64,000 bases of DNA from Mugil cephalus. Its lineage: Eukaryota > Chordata > Actinopteri > Mugiliformes > Mugilidae. Position 1 is the first letter of the stretch. Each line of letters begins with the position of its first letter. A program made the position numbers and the translations under genes. The notes under the pieces were generated by a model. It was given only the letters and a program-made list of their open reading frames with translations, did not search any database and was not told the DNA's origin. Positions 13,344 through 24,980 of this stretch are shown in pieces. The stretch spans positions 28,442,319 to 28,506,318 of the forward strand of contig NC_061775.1 in the NCBI RefSeq assembly GCF_022458985.1. Reading direction: 5' to 3'.

Positions 13344-16297
13344 GTTTTTCCGGGGCGAGTACACGGTGGAGGTGGCAATCAACGACTACCTGGACATCTA
13401 CTGTCCTCACTACGAGGGGGCGGAGTCAGCCGAGCGCATGGAGCACTACGTGTTGTACATGGTGAACTACGACGGCTACACGACCTGCGACCACCACAGG
13501 AAGGGCTTCAAACGCTGGGAGTGCAACCGGCCGCAGAGTCCCAACGGACCGCTCAAGTTCTCCGAGAAGTTCCAGCTCTTCACGCCCTTCAGCCTGGGCT
13601 TCGAGTTCAGGCCGGGACACGAGTACTACTACATCTGTGAGTACTACCACACACACTCAGTACTACTACATCTGTGAGTACTACCACACACACTCAGTAC
13701 TACTACATCTGTGAGTACTGCTACACACACTCAGTACTACTACATCTGTGAGTACTACTTGAATTCTTGAATGGCCTTTATTATCATTTTTGTAGAAGTC
13801 AGTGCTAAATAAAAAAACCCGTGTAAAATAGTGAGAGAATTAACCTCTTTGTCCAGTCAGCATCAGATCTTCTTTACATCAGTGGTTCTCATCTGGTCTG
13901 GGTTCAGGACCCACCGTCCCCCCTTCATGACTAAAAGCCACGACACAAGTCAAAGAAAATGTTGTTTGAAATATTGAATGAACAGATTGTTCAGTTTGAA
14001 AACACATAAAAATACATGTATTTTTATTGAAACAATAAAAAAGTCCAACTTCTGAGAAGTGATTTCGATAAGAGACAGAATCTGGAGCTATACCACCACC
14101 TAGTGTTGAGGAGGGTGAATTGATTTTTTTTCTTGACATCATTTTTCAGACATTATTACTGGTTGGACACCTGATAGTTTTGGACATGGTCCTAAATAGT
14201 TTTAATGGAAATAGTTGTAAATAACTAAATGTGTTGATCAGCTTTAGAAATGTCCAGGTTAGATTTACATTCTAAGTTCTAGAAATGTTTGGTTCAACAT
14301 GTTTGTGGTTTTCTAACTTGTTCCTCCTGGATCTGATGGTTCTAGTCTGGTTTTAGCTCCAACGTGTTCACACAGTTTGTAAAGTTGAGCTGAAAGAATG
14401 AAACCGAACCAGGACCAAGGTGAAACAGAGTCAGACTCTGGGACACTAGACTCTGGGACACTAGACTCTGGGACACTAGACTCTGGGACCATTAGACTCT
14501 GGGACACTAGACTCTGGGACACTAGACTCTGGGACACTAGACTCTGGACTCCGGAGGGTTTGTGTCCTCTATGTTGTGTTACCTAACTGCTGTTAACAAG
14601 CTGTTTGGTTCGTTTGGTTTTGTCTCGACATAATTTGTCGTCCAACCTGGAAAACATTTGCTAAATTGTGTCTCATGTGGACTGAAAGGCGTCCAGCAGA
14701 GTCGGGGCCGTTACTTTTAAATGACTTTTAAATGAGTGTTGAAAGCTGCAGGAACATGAATGAACGTCCTCTGCAGGTCAAACACAACAAAGACAAAGAG
14801 CTGGAGGTTCGCTGACATTAAAAAATATTTTGTTCAATCTAATTAAGTTCTCAAACTCAAAGCCCTGAACGCAGGTCTGTGATCACGGTGGAGTGACCTC
14901 TCACATGCTCCACAGTTTATATTTTATTTTACTTTTGATTTTAAGCACGAGGCTGTGAACTAACAAACCTCCTCTTCCTCTGCAGCGTCGCCGCATCCAA
15001 ACCTGGCTGGGAAACCGTGTCTGAAGCTCAAAATCTACGTCAAACCAACCAGTGAGATTCTCTTCTTCTCTTCTATCTCAAACAAACTCAGCCAAAACTT
15101 TTCATTATGGGATTTTAAATGAAATCGAGATGAAACAAACGTACAAATCATTTTTACCGACGTTATATTTGATTAAAGTGCTCTCAGCACATCTCACTGC
15201 AGAACCTTCTTTAGGAACCTTTCATCTCTACCTCCATCCAGGAACAACCTCAGGGTTCTAGTTTAGTTTTCTTAGAACTCGTCCTGTAGGAGCAGCTCTT
15301 TGAGGCTTAAGGATGATGGATCCTATCGTCTTTCTTCCTTCGTATAAAACTGTAAATGTCAGAAGCGTCGGTGTGAATCCTGCCAGCTAAGTGTCATTAA
15401 CACCACATTAACAGCAGCACCAGCTGGAGATGTGGAGGTGGGAACCAGTCGAGCTGTGAAACAGAACAACGACGAGATTTAGACGAGGAGGGAAAAAACG
15501 AATTCACATGTTAACACGACTAATCCCTAATTCTCCCACAATAAAATGAAATATTAACAGAATAATAAATCCGTATTAGCTCTCTTCTCTAAAGGAATTA
15601 ATTCTATATTTTCTTTTTAATTCTAAGATTTATTTTCAGCAAACTGAATGAGCTCCACTAACGTCTTAAATGATCACAACACAAACTTAATTCTGAATTA
15701 ATTCATTCATTAAAGATGAAATAAGAAGTAGTTACAGTCAAATAAGACTTAGCGGATTCAACATTATAGCAGATAAATACAGATATATAAATAAATACTG
15801 TGTATAAATGTGGACGCCCTGTCTTTTTATCGGGCGGCGCCATCATGTAAGTTTGATTCCAGAGTCTGATCAGTACGGTCGAAGGGCGGAGCCACAATAT
15901 CGAAGCCCCGCCCACACGTTCTCCAGACTCATTCTCATTTTATTAAATGAATCCTATGCTCTGCTCCACCTCCGCCAGCTACAAGGAAATGATGCATCAT
16001 TCACTGAACTTCATTTTAAAAATAGTTTTTACCACTTAAACGTTTTAAATGACGGGAGGTTAAAATGTTTTTGTTGTTGTAAAGTAGGAGACCTAGAGAC
16101 ATAACTATGGACGGTAACTTAGAGAAAAGCACGTGTCCTCGGTTTCTTTGTGACCTCTGACTTCTCTTTCAGACGACTCGGTGTACGAGTCTCCGGAGCC
16201 TTTCCTGACCGACGACACCACCGGCGGCTGCAGCCTCGCTCTGCCGTCCGCCATGTTGCTCTCGCTCCTGCTCGTCCTCCTCCTCGCCTCCTCATAG
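13344..16297 (+). CDS. efna2: Ephrin-A2 (exons 2-4; exon 1 outside the window)
   Basis: GPI-anchored ligand of EphA receptor tyrosine kinases at the cell surface, acting in axon guidance and tissue boundaries (family knowledge). Exons: 13344-13636, 14986-15051 (66 bp) and 16173-16297. Splice sites are canonical and phases agree throughout. Exon 2 carries most of the receptor-binding domain: [25 protein letters not shown], then FKRWECNRP and [16 protein letters not shown]. The four conserved cysteines are in CPHY, TTCDHH, WECNR and KPCLKL. Exon 3 encodes the [19 protein letters not shown] segment. Exon 4 gives [11 protein letters not shown] and a hydrophobic C-terminus rich in Leu that ends in ASS-stop, as expected for a GPI signal. 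The YESPEP motif and the exon 3 sequence favour ephrin-A2 over A3 or A5. A 37-bp tandem repeat duplicates the exon 2 splice donor. The first codon of exon 2 is split, so the start codon lies upstream of the window. Confidence 0.92.
13622..13758 (+). repeat. 37-bp tandem repeat spanning the efna2 exon 2 splice donor
   Basis: Units start at 13622, 13659, 13696 and 13733 (the last is partial). Each contains the last 15 bases of exon 2 (tactactacatct), the donor gtgagt and then a short CA-rich stretch ending in ctcag. The true junction is after 13636; equivalent junctions lie after 13673, 13710 and 13747. Because 37 is not a multiple of 3, use of a downstream donor would shift the frame. Confidence 0.95.
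14432..14550. repeat. 15-bp minisatellite GACTCTGGGACACTA
   Basis: About eight tandem copies in efna2 intron 2, with one variant unit (GACCATTA) near 14488. A period of 15 leaves long Thr/Leu/Asp-Ser frames open, which are not genes. Confidence 0.95.
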
Positions 16298-16463
16298 CAC
16301 CTCCTCCTCCCTCCAGCTGGGCCGAGCTCCGTCCTCCAGCCGGAGGCAGGAAACAAATCCCACTCCCTCTTCCTGCTGCACCAATCAGAGGTGGCCGAGG
16401 TGGGCGGTGGGAGGAGCCTGGAGCGGCGAATCAGCTCCATGTGGAGTTTCTGCTAAAAAGACA

Positions 16464-16469
16464 AATAAA
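16464..16469 (+). other. Proximal efna2 poly(A) signal
   Basis: AATAAA about 167 bp after the stop codon. A short 3' UTR isoform ending near 16490 is plausible. Confidence 0.5.
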
Positions 16470-17410
16470 ACTGTTCCAGGGGGACGACAGCTGAAAGAGA
16501 AGAAGCTCAATATTGTGCAAATTAAGTGCAAAGTGTTGGTGATAATCTAACAGGTCCACAACAAGCTAACAAGCTAACGAGATGAACCCCTCTGCTGATA
16601 ACATGTTCCTGATACCAGAGGTTTCATGGATTCTGATCTTATGCCAAAACGTTTCCAAAGACATTTTTCTACAGAACCCTTTTCAAATTGACCTGAGACC
16701 TTTGCAGTGGTTTAAAGTTTAGCCACTAACTACAAATCTTTAGATTATTAGATTACACGCATTTGTTTTGTGAACTCACAAATTCAGTTAACGAATCTGA
16801 GATCCAGTCTGGTTGGTTCATTTTACCAACATTTACAAGCAACTTTTCCTAAAACTTCCTCAAATTTAGCTTTAAATTATGAGAATACTTTCAAGAAACG
16901 TCCCGATAAATTACATAGAAATGTTTTACTACAGCAGCTGCTATCGGCTCCGTGTGTTTCAGCCTGAATCAGCTTCATTTGAAAATAAACTGGGTGAATC
17001 CTGGAAATGACAGAACAAGCTAACGCAGCTCAGTGGATGTTGGACATGGAGGGATGTGGCGTCTCAGCCAAATACGACACAAATCAAAGAGTCGGTGTCG
17101 AAACAATCAGAGCGAGAACGGATTTCACTTCCATCTCTGACGGAGGTAAAAGACTTTAGAGATTTATCTCTGAAACACGGTTCAAACAGAGACTGAACTC
17201 ATCCACCACGTCTCGTGATCAGATTTCATCTCAGCGCTGGACGTCATCGACAGAACATCATCATCTTCATCGTGGTCCAGTCTGCATGGACACCAGCACA
17301 GAGGAAACCTTCCCCCCGACGATTACAGCCTCAGAACCCACAAACATCCATCTACAACATGACGTCACATTAGGTCCGATATCTGTGGCTGTTTAACCCT
17401 TTTATAGGAA

Positions 17411-18267
17411 CCAGGAACCATGTGTGGTAACGTGGTTCCTGGTTCCTCTCAGTGAGGTTTAGTGTCATGTGGTTTTCATTGAGCCAATCAGAGAAGATCA
17501 AGGAAACATTGTCAGGTCTAATCAGGGTCTAATGTGGTCTACAAGGTCCCCCCTCTGAACTGGTTTATCAGGAACCATGAAGAAGAACAAGTGTCCTAAT
17601 GTTTCTAATGTGATGATGTTGACAAGTGTCTGATTTCCTATGATAAGAGTATTTCAATGAGAGGCCTAGAAAGGCTTAAGTTACAAACATTAAAATTAGC
17701 CCTTTAAGTCCTCTAAGCTAACACAACATCGAGGTTAACTCCACGCTAACGAGAATCTTTACTTATAACGTTCAAGACATTAAATCCAGTTCTTGATGCT
17801 AATGGGACATAAAGCTAAATCTAAGCTAACAGGCACTTAAGGCTAATTTGAGATTGAGGCTAACTCTAGGCTAAGATGTCCTCTAAGCTAACGCAACACT
17901 GAGGCTAATTCCACCCTAACGAGATGTGTTGTTCATAGCTTAAAGACATTAAAACAAGTTCTTGATGACATAACCATAAAGTTAACGTCCTTGATGCTGA
18001 CAGGACATAGAGGCTAACGCTAGGCTATGGAGTCTAAGTGTCTGAATCAGCTCTGATGTTCTAATGTGACAAATACATGTTTACATTAGTTTAAGGACCA
18101 GGAACCAGATATGAGACCAGGAACCAGATATGAGACCAGAACCAGATATGAGACCAGGAACCAGATATGAGACCAGAACCAGATATGAGACCAGGAACCA
18201 GATATGAGACCAGGAACCAGATATGAGACCAGAACCAGATATGAGACCAGGAACCAGATATGAGACA
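17411..18267 (-). repeat. Interspersed repeat, right arm of the inverted pair, with 18-19 bp minisatellite
   Basis: Inverse complement of the 12.7-13.3 kb copy. It includes a TTAGC-rich core with its own internal duplication of roughly 190 bp (compare 17700-17880 with 17885-18030). At 18099-18265 about nine tandem 'gaccaggaaccagatatga' units have expanded; the left arm has two. The two arms enclose the three 3' exons of efna2. Confidence 0.85.
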
Positions 18268-19911
18268 TTCTGGATGTTATACATGAAAAGTAGAAATTTA
18301 GAAAAATTTCACAAAGTAAAACAGTTTTCTGACGTCCTGCGATCAAACTCTAGGGTTGGATTTGAAAGTTTTCCAATAAGTGCCCTATAAAGGTTTAAGT
18401 TAACTTCACAGATGTACATAAGAACCTAACGTACAGGTGGTGGACGGGATGAGCTAACATAGCTAGCGTAAATAAAACGTACATTATTCGCTATGTCAGC
18501 TTTTACTTCCCATCCACAACTGTCAAACTGTTCAGCTCGAATCAGCCGGTTTCTGTGACTGTAATCGTCGTCTGTTTGTGATAATTAAAAATAGTCTGTT
18601 TCCGCTCTGTGTCTCATCCAGCTCCTCTCAGCCGACGGCCTTTTCTTTCTGTAAATCTGCCAAAGACTCTTCAATTTTTCTATTCGACGCTTCTTTAGAG
18701 GCGGCTAACAGCAGCTAGGGGTCATCTTTGCTCCGCCCACTAAAGATACAGGGGAGGGGACTTTCAAGGGGGAGGAGTCTTTTCTTTTTTGCCGCCTTGT
18801 TGAAAAAAACAAAACAAAAAACAACCGAATGTCAAAAATGGCCTTTTCTTCCCACTGGTGCTGAATTTCTAAGACTGACGAACAGCGACGCCGTGTGGTC
18901 GGGTGAAGCTTTTCATCAGATCCACACTTTGTTCTCTTCATCTCTTCATGCCATCCCTCCATCCCACCGGTGGAGGGCAAGCGTGTCCCTGTGAGTGGAC
19001 GAGCAGGGGCATGCTGGGAAATGCAGTATATCTATATCGTTAGCCTCATAGCATAATGGCCTGAGTCATATTTGAACAGAAAACAAGGAAAAACACATTT
19101 AGCTGGTGTTTTTTATTGATAACGTGACAGAAAGTCACATAATGACTTGGGTAATTATGCTGTTATGCTAAGAATATATCAGCGACCGCACTGTGACCGA
19201 GGACAGACGGACGTGTAGCGCATGGACTCAGCAAAGAGCAACAGATGTAGAACTTGTTCATTTTTATTTGGGTTTTGTGCCATTTTTGTTTGAAATGAGA
19301 AAATTCATATGAGATATGAATCAGTCGGAGGAAGGAAGCGCTCCGATGTTTGTTTGTTGTTGTTATTGTTGTCGTTGTTTTGTTCCTGCTTGCATCACAA
19401 TGCATTCTGGTCTCTGTAGTCCTGTACATTCTGCTTCTGTTGGTGGTTCATGGTTCGGTGGGTTTTCATGTGAACGAAATCGTGTTTTTCTGCAGCGTAA
19501 GAATTAAAGAAGGAAGGAAAATTTACAGAAAATGTTCTGATATTTTTTTTGGTTTTGTTCGTTGTTTTGAGAGGGAGTGAGACGTCCCTGCTGTCTCTGG
19601 TTTACAACGTCTCTGATGTTTTTCTACATCCAAATGTCTGCATATTATATTCTTTGAAAGACAAAAAAATCTGTTTTTTGTATATTTTCTTATTGGATGC
19701 TTATGAAGTCCAGTTGTAAAGAATGCATTTATCTGATTGGCTGAAGAGCCAGTGGGGGTCAGAGGTCACCAGGCCTCTTTACGGACATTTCCTTTCGCCT
19801 GCGCTGCATGAGCAGGAAGAAGCAAAACTGCAGTTTACTGAATCCATTCGAAGAAGAGAGAAAATGTTAAATAAAATAGTGTATGAATCTGTGTTTGATA
19901 AATTCACCACC

Positions 19912-19917
19912 AATAAA
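19912..19917 (+). other. Distal poly(A) signal, probably efna2
   Basis: AATAAATAAATG followed by a run of 11 A. The preceding sequence is T-rich and UTR-like. Confidence 0.5.
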
Positions 19918-21266
19918 TAAATGAAAAAAAAAAAAGTTCCACCAAAGATGTTTCTTCTGCTTCGTTCGTCCACAGAGAAAAAAGACAACAAAAAAACATG
20001 AAAACCCAAAATAATGTGCTGGAAATTCAGAAAATGAACGTGTAATTAATGTCTAGCTTTACAATATAACATTAAAAAATAATAGAAACAGGAAAAAACT
20101 ATGAAAAGATGCTTAAATAATATGTAATCGTTGAAATTGTGAAATTAATCAAATGTCTGAAAAATATGAAATTAGAGAAAATGAATGAGGTGCTGGAAGA
20201 ATGACTGATGTACTTTAGCATTTAAGCAGCTGCTTGAGAATCTCTGTAGAAACGTCTGATATTTATTCATTTATTTGATCCAGGAATCAGAGCTCATGAC
20301 ATTTGTTAAAGGAACAATCCAAATCTGATGCCATCTGCTGCATCTGAAGACTTGTTTCCAGGTTCGTGCTGTTCTGACGCTGCAGGAACCTGAGGACAAG
20401 ATGCTGCGTCTGTGTCCTGACGTCCTCGTCCCTTTGATGCTGTCCTCTCCGTCCCTGCAGCTACAGCGACGGTCAAACACGGCTCAGTTATGAAGCAGGT
20501 AAAGAGCTCACGGCTGAAAGGTCAGATCCTCTCTGACCTGAAACTCCAGTTATGCTCATCCGACATCAAACATCCAACCAGAGCCAGAGAAATCTGGCTC
20601 AGAGAGTTTGTTCTCATACGGATCTGAGCTGAGGAAACAGATTCAGATGGAGAAATGAGTTCAGAGATATTGAAGACATTCGATGCTGTTTTCATCCCAA
20701 ACTGAAGTGAAATGATCAGAATATAAATGTTCAACAACATGTTGATAAACTGTTCAAATTAATCCAGTGAATCTCATCAAATCTCTTCTTTCCACCGGTG
20801 GAAAATCTGATCAAACAAGTTCATTTAGAACCCTGCATGAGGCTAGCATAAAGCTAGGCTAAAGCTAGGCTAAGGCTAGGCTAAAGCTAGGCTAAGGCTA
20901 GGCTAACTTCCCACTTCATTCATGTGTAAAGTGGTGTTGGGTGTTTTTGATGAAGGTTCATTAGTGATGAGTCTCTGTAGCTTTGTTGTTGCTGGAGTTT
21001 TGCACTAATGAATCGATGAAATCAGGTTTAGAGACATTTTGACTCGTGTATGTGAAAGCTCGAGTTTATTATGTGGACACTGTTACTGTCCATCCTACTG
21101 AAAGTAAAACATAGCATCACACAAACACAGGGAGACGAACAATAATGACACAATGAATATAAAAAAGATAAAACAAATGAAATACTGTCTCCTTATCGAG
21201 TCTTTATTTAACTGAAACCTAAACACGGGTCCATTCTCTGTGTCTCTGGTGTTATTACCGGAGTCA

Positions 21267-21290
21267 CGCTGCCCCCTGCTGGTCGGCTCC
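21267..21290 (-). promoter_or_regulatory. CTCF-like motif
   Basis: The plus strand reads gctgccccctgctggtcgg, so the minus strand reads CCGACCAGCAGGGGGCAGC. This matches the CCASYAGRGGGCRC core of the vertebrate CTCF motif well. Binding is not shown by sequence alone. Confidence 0.5.
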
Positions 21291-21519
21291 GGTCAACGCA
21301 GCCAGACTCCGACATTAGTGGTTCATGCAAACATATCAAACACATAAAAGTTGGATAATTTGGGCTGAAAATTTTTCAAGATCCACCAAGTCTAAACTGA
21401 AGATTTGACCTGATGGTGGCGCTAGAGGGGAAGTTAACTCACTGGTTATTTATATTTTCAACGATTGTTTCTGGAGCCAAATATCCCCAAAGGTAAAATG
21501 TGTTGGTGATGTTTGAGGA

Positions 21520-21960
21520 CAATAGGAGACGACGTCTCTCTGAGGACAGAATGTCTCTGCAGACGTTTTATCTGTGTCTGATCTTTATAATCAGCAAACA
21601 GAGAAAGAACCTGACACATAAACTTTTAACTATTTAAGGTTAAAACGTGTAAATCTGAAGGTAACAGGAGGATTTAGTGCAGTTAGTTTCAGTTTTATTC
21701 TCTAAAATAAATGAGCGTCTCTAGAGGAAGAGATGAGATAAGAATCTTTATTGTTTTCAGAGTTGGACAAACGTCTAAATTGCTGGTGATGAATTTGTCC
21801 CATAAACAGAATAAATATGAACGTGGAACAAGAACTGAACATGATGTAATTACTGTTATTATTTATCTTTGTCTTCACCTCATTTTGTGTTTTTAGTCTC
21901 AATAACACTGAAGGTTTCAATCTAAATAAAGATGAAGAGTCGTCTCTTTTTTTTCCAGAA
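21520..21960 (+). repeat. Interspersed repeat of unknown class, copy 1
   Basis: 'agagaaagaacctgacacataaac' at 21601 recurs at 49960. 'gatttagtgcagttagtttc' at 21671 through 'tttgtcccataaacagaata' at 21794 recurs in inverse complement at 61805-61970. Three copies in one window show that it is a dispersed repeat. No coding content was recognised. Confidence 0.7.
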
Positions 21961-22906
21961 ACGTAGAAAATGAGAAACTAAAACCTGACATTTAAATAAC
22001 TTTTTAACAGGTCATTATTTATTTTAAGTGGAATTAAATCTGCATGAAGATGACGTCGTTCATCATGTGTCTTTACTCTGAACAGAAACATTTACTTTAA
22101 AATGTTTTCACAGTTTATCAAATATATTAATTATTTATTAATTTCTGAAAACAAACAAACAAACTGTAGCTGCCACAGTTTCCTCCTTCATCACTAATAA
22201 CTCAGCTCGGACCTGATTTGTCCTTTTCTCACATTCTCGTGCTCAGTATCTGTTCTTCTCTAATTACCTCGTGTCCATGTTCACATTATTCCACAGATTT
22301 ATATTAAATAAAGTAACTTCTTTCAGATTTGATATTTATTTCTTTTATTGTCCCTAATTCTGCTTGAGAAGATAATTTCCCATCTTTTGACTAATTAAAC
22401 GTTTTCTTATGTACAAAACAAGTTAAATGCATTTAACTTGTTTTTATGCAAAGTATTTAATTATTAATAACATAATATTTGTCTTTTTCTCACAGTAACA
22501 GAGTAAATGATCAACACAGTGAAATGAACATTATGTATAAATATAAATAAATATATAAACTCAGTGTTAGTATAACGATCAGATCCTTATTTCACCTCAT
22601 TAACTCTGAGCCTGTAAAATAAAAAATAAAATATCTTTTACTCCGCGCTGAGTTTAACACGATCATTTTATTTAGTTTAGTTTCAGTCTCTGCTCCGGGT
22701 CGTGACGGAGGAGGAGACTCCGGAAAACACGACTCCTGCAGCGGGGGAGGGAGGGAGGGGATGGAGGGATGGAGGGAGGGGGGGAGGGAGGGATGGAGGG
22801 GGTCTCCAGGTCCCTGGGGGGGGGTCGTCTCCTCTGGGACCTGGGTTTAATGGTTTTACTGGAGGGAGGGCGGGGTCTCCATGGAAACGAAGCGTCACGA
22901 CACGCA

Positions 22907-22932
22907 GGGGGGGGGGGGGGGGGGGGGGGGGG
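22907..22932. repeat. Poly(G) tract of 26 in the TAL-like promoter
   Basis: Twenty-six uninterrupted G, 15 bp upstream of the TATA box of the bHLH gene, within a broader G-rich segment (22745-22946). It could form G-quadruplexes, so it could affect promoter activity or assembly quality. Confidence 0.95.
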
Positions 22933-22946
22933 ACGCCGTGGGGGGG

Positions 22947-22954
22947 TATAAAGG
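22947..22954 (+). promoter_or_regulatory. TATA box of the TAL-like bHLH gene
   Basis: TATAAAGG lies 277 bp before the start codon, with a GC-rich leader downstream. A 5' UTR intron is likely: a donor after 23073 (ccacag|gtcaga) and an acceptor before 23219 (gtttcag|gatcc) with an AAGG/GAAA repeat between. Transcription would then begin near 22977. Confidence 0.65.
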
Positions 22955-23112
22955 AGGAGACACCGCTCAGAGGAGAACCGACGCTCCGCAGACCGGACCT
23001 CAGACTGACCGCAGACCCGGAACCGGTGCTCCGAACCCGCATCATCCTCCAGAGAACTCCGCCCATTCCACAGGTCAGAGGAGGTTTAATAAGGAGGGAG
23101 GGAAGGAAGGAA

Positions 23113-23143
<31 letters not shown>

Positions 23144-23147
23144 GAAA

Positions 23148-23185
<38 letters not shown>

Positions 23186-23223
23186 GATGAAGGTCTGAAG
23201 AGTCTGTTTCTGTTTCAGGATCC

Positions 23224-23659
23224 ATGATGAAGCCCAGAGAGACTCAGTGTCAGAGGAACCTCGGTGACGGTGAGTTCATGTTCATCAGAATAAAATAAAT
23301 AAAGTTTTAATTCAATAAACAAACTAAAGTACGACTGGAACTAAACAGAAGAACATATAAATGTTCTCCTCCCTCCAGGTTCTCGGTTCTTCACCAACAG
23401 TCGTGAGCGTTGGAGGCAGCTGAACGTGAACGGTGCGTTCGCTGACCTGAGGCGCCTCCTCCCCACACACCCCCCCGACAGGAGGCTCAGCAAGAACCAG
23501 ATCCTGCGCCTGGCGCTCAGGTACATCTCCTTCCTGGACCGGCTGGTGGAGGAGCAGCAGGAGCAGGAGGAGGAGCAGGAGGTCAGGGCGGCGCCCAGGG
23601 GCCGGTCAGGGAGCCTGGAGGAGGAGGAGGAGGAGGAGGAGGAGGAGGAAGAAGAGTAG
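23224..23659 (+). CDS. TAL/LYL-family bHLH transcription factor, compact and divergent
   Basis: Two coding exons, 23224-23269 and 23379-23659, join in phase to give 108 residues. The bHLH domain begins at about residue 18 and reads [20 protein letters not shown], then [20 protein letters not shown], then [20 protein letters not shown] and LSKN are signatures of the TAL1/TAL2/LYL1 subfamily, nuclear E-box-binding regulators that dimerise with E proteins in blood and neural development (family knowledge). The N-terminus before the domain is only about 17 residues. The C-terminus is a Gln/Glu-rich stretch ending in about 14 glutamates encoded by (GAG)n. Length equals that of human TAL2 from memory, but the wording of the basic region is nearer TAL1/LYL1, and TAL2 has one coding exon. 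Which paralogue it is stays open. TATA box and poly(A) signal bracket a transcript of under 1 kb. Confidence 0.85.
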
Positions 23660-23960
23660 AGGAGGCACCTCCACCTGGACATGAGGAGGAGCCAGGAACT
23701 CCTGTCACCGTGGCAACGGGAGCATCAGCTGATTCCAGCTCAGAGACTCAATAGTGACGAAATGTTTTGTCATAAAAAAATGTAAATATTAGTTAGTGTG
23801 AAGATGATGAAGATGATGAAGATGATGTTGACGTGATATTCACGTCTGATGAAGAACCAGCAGACGTTCTGCCTCCAGCAGAAGAACCCGTGACCAGGTC
23901 CGGTTCCTTCATGTTAAAGGAACCTCTGGTGTTTAAATGTAAACGGATCAAATGTGATTC

Positions 23961-23966
23961 AATAAA
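23961..23966 (+). other. Poly(A) signal of the TAL-like gene
   Basis: AATAAA at 302 bp after the stop, followed by a TG-rich stretch. Confidence 0.75.
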
Positions 23967-24098
23967 AGTTCAACTGTGACTGAAGCTTCTCTGGTTCCTG
24001 TTTGTTAAAGGTTAAAGAAACATGTTCATGTTATTTCACTCTGATTTTAATCTATAAATATTAAAACAGGACCAATTAAAACACATTAAAACCACTAA

Positions 24099-24980
24099 AA
24101 TGAGCCAATATCACAGATTAAACCAGAGTCCATGTGATGAGACTCAGGTCCTGGTTCAGTTTCTATGAATCAGGGATTTGTCTCATGTTTGTGTTGAAGT
24201 GTGTGATGACAACAGATGAAAGGAGCTTTGTGAGGAGCTCAGAGAAAGAGTTGTTGTTGCTCATCAGGCTGGAAAAGGTTCCACAACCATCTGTAAAGAG
24301 TCTGGAAGCCACAAATAATCCACAGAGAGTCAGACAGATTGAAGACGACTGTTCCCCTCCACAGGAGTGGACCACCAACAAACATCACTCCATCATAGTG
24401 GGAGAGGAACCAGAGGAACCCAGGGGAACTTCTAAGCAGCTAAAGGCCTCTCTCACATTGGCTGATGTTCATGTTGATGAATCCACTCAACAACCAAAGA
24501 CACTGCTCTCTGTCCACAAAGAACATGTGGGACAATGTTTAGTGGACAGATGAGACCAGAGTAGAATAGTTTGGTTTAAATGTTTGGAGATGAACCAACA
24601 CTGCATTCCAGCATCAGAACCTCATCCCTCCATGACACATGGGGGCGCTAATGTCCTGGTTTGGGCCTGTTCTGCTGCATCTGCTCATCATTGATGGACC
24701 AATGAACTGTGAATTCTACCAGTGAACTCTGAAAGAAAATGTCAGGACATGAGTCCATGAGCTGAATGTGAAGAGAAACTGGGTCATGGAGGAAGACAAG
24801 GAGCCCAAGAACACCAGTGGTTCTCCAGAAGAACCAGATGAATGTTTAGGAACAAGTCAAAGTCCTGACCTTCATCCAGTAGAAATGTTGGAGCATCAGC
24901 TGATGAGAGGAAACCACCAACATCTCACAACTCAGCTGGTTCTGTTCTGGGATCAGATTAGAACCTGATCAGCTGTTACA
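24099..24980 (+). mobile_element. Tc1-like transposon relic, copy A
   Basis: Shares about 820 bp at very high identity with 51128-51972. Transposase remnants appear in the expected order across several frames: a 'catcaggctggaaaaggttccacaaccatctgtaaagag' block (translating near HQAGKGSTTICKES) at 24261, and 'ggacagatgagaccagagtagaatagtttgg' near 24545 (a WTDETR-like region). Frameshifts and stops interrupt it throughout. A 139-residue open frame at 24134-24553 is in the wrong frame. It lies immediately downstream of the TAL-like gene. Confidence 0.8.

Larger units (their letters stand above)
16298..19960 (+). other. efna2 3' flank, possible long 3' UTR
   Basis: No coding exon was recognised. 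The stretch contains the right arm of the inverted repeat and ends in an AT-rich region with AATAAATAAATG at 19912, followed by an A-run, which looks like a genuine distal poly(A) site. A long 3' UTR is inferred only from these signals. Confidence 0.4.
19961..22900. other. Intergenic region between efna2 and the TAL-like gene
   Basis: No exon was recognised. It contains a CTAGGCTAA minisatellite (20841-20905), a CTCF-like motif near 21268 and an interspersed repeat (21520-21960). The remainder is unassigned, AT-rich single-copy-looking DNA. Confidence 0.6.

Noticed and set aside
22683-23225. 180-residue minus-strand frame over the bHLH promoter
   Set aside because: Low-complexity Pro/Ser/Phe sequence from the G-rich and GAAA repeats; antisense to the leader of a clear gene.
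24134-24553. 139-residue frame with a second copy at 51163-51582
   Set aside because: It is a wrong-frame reading of a Tc1 relic; transposase-like words lie in other frames and are interrupted.
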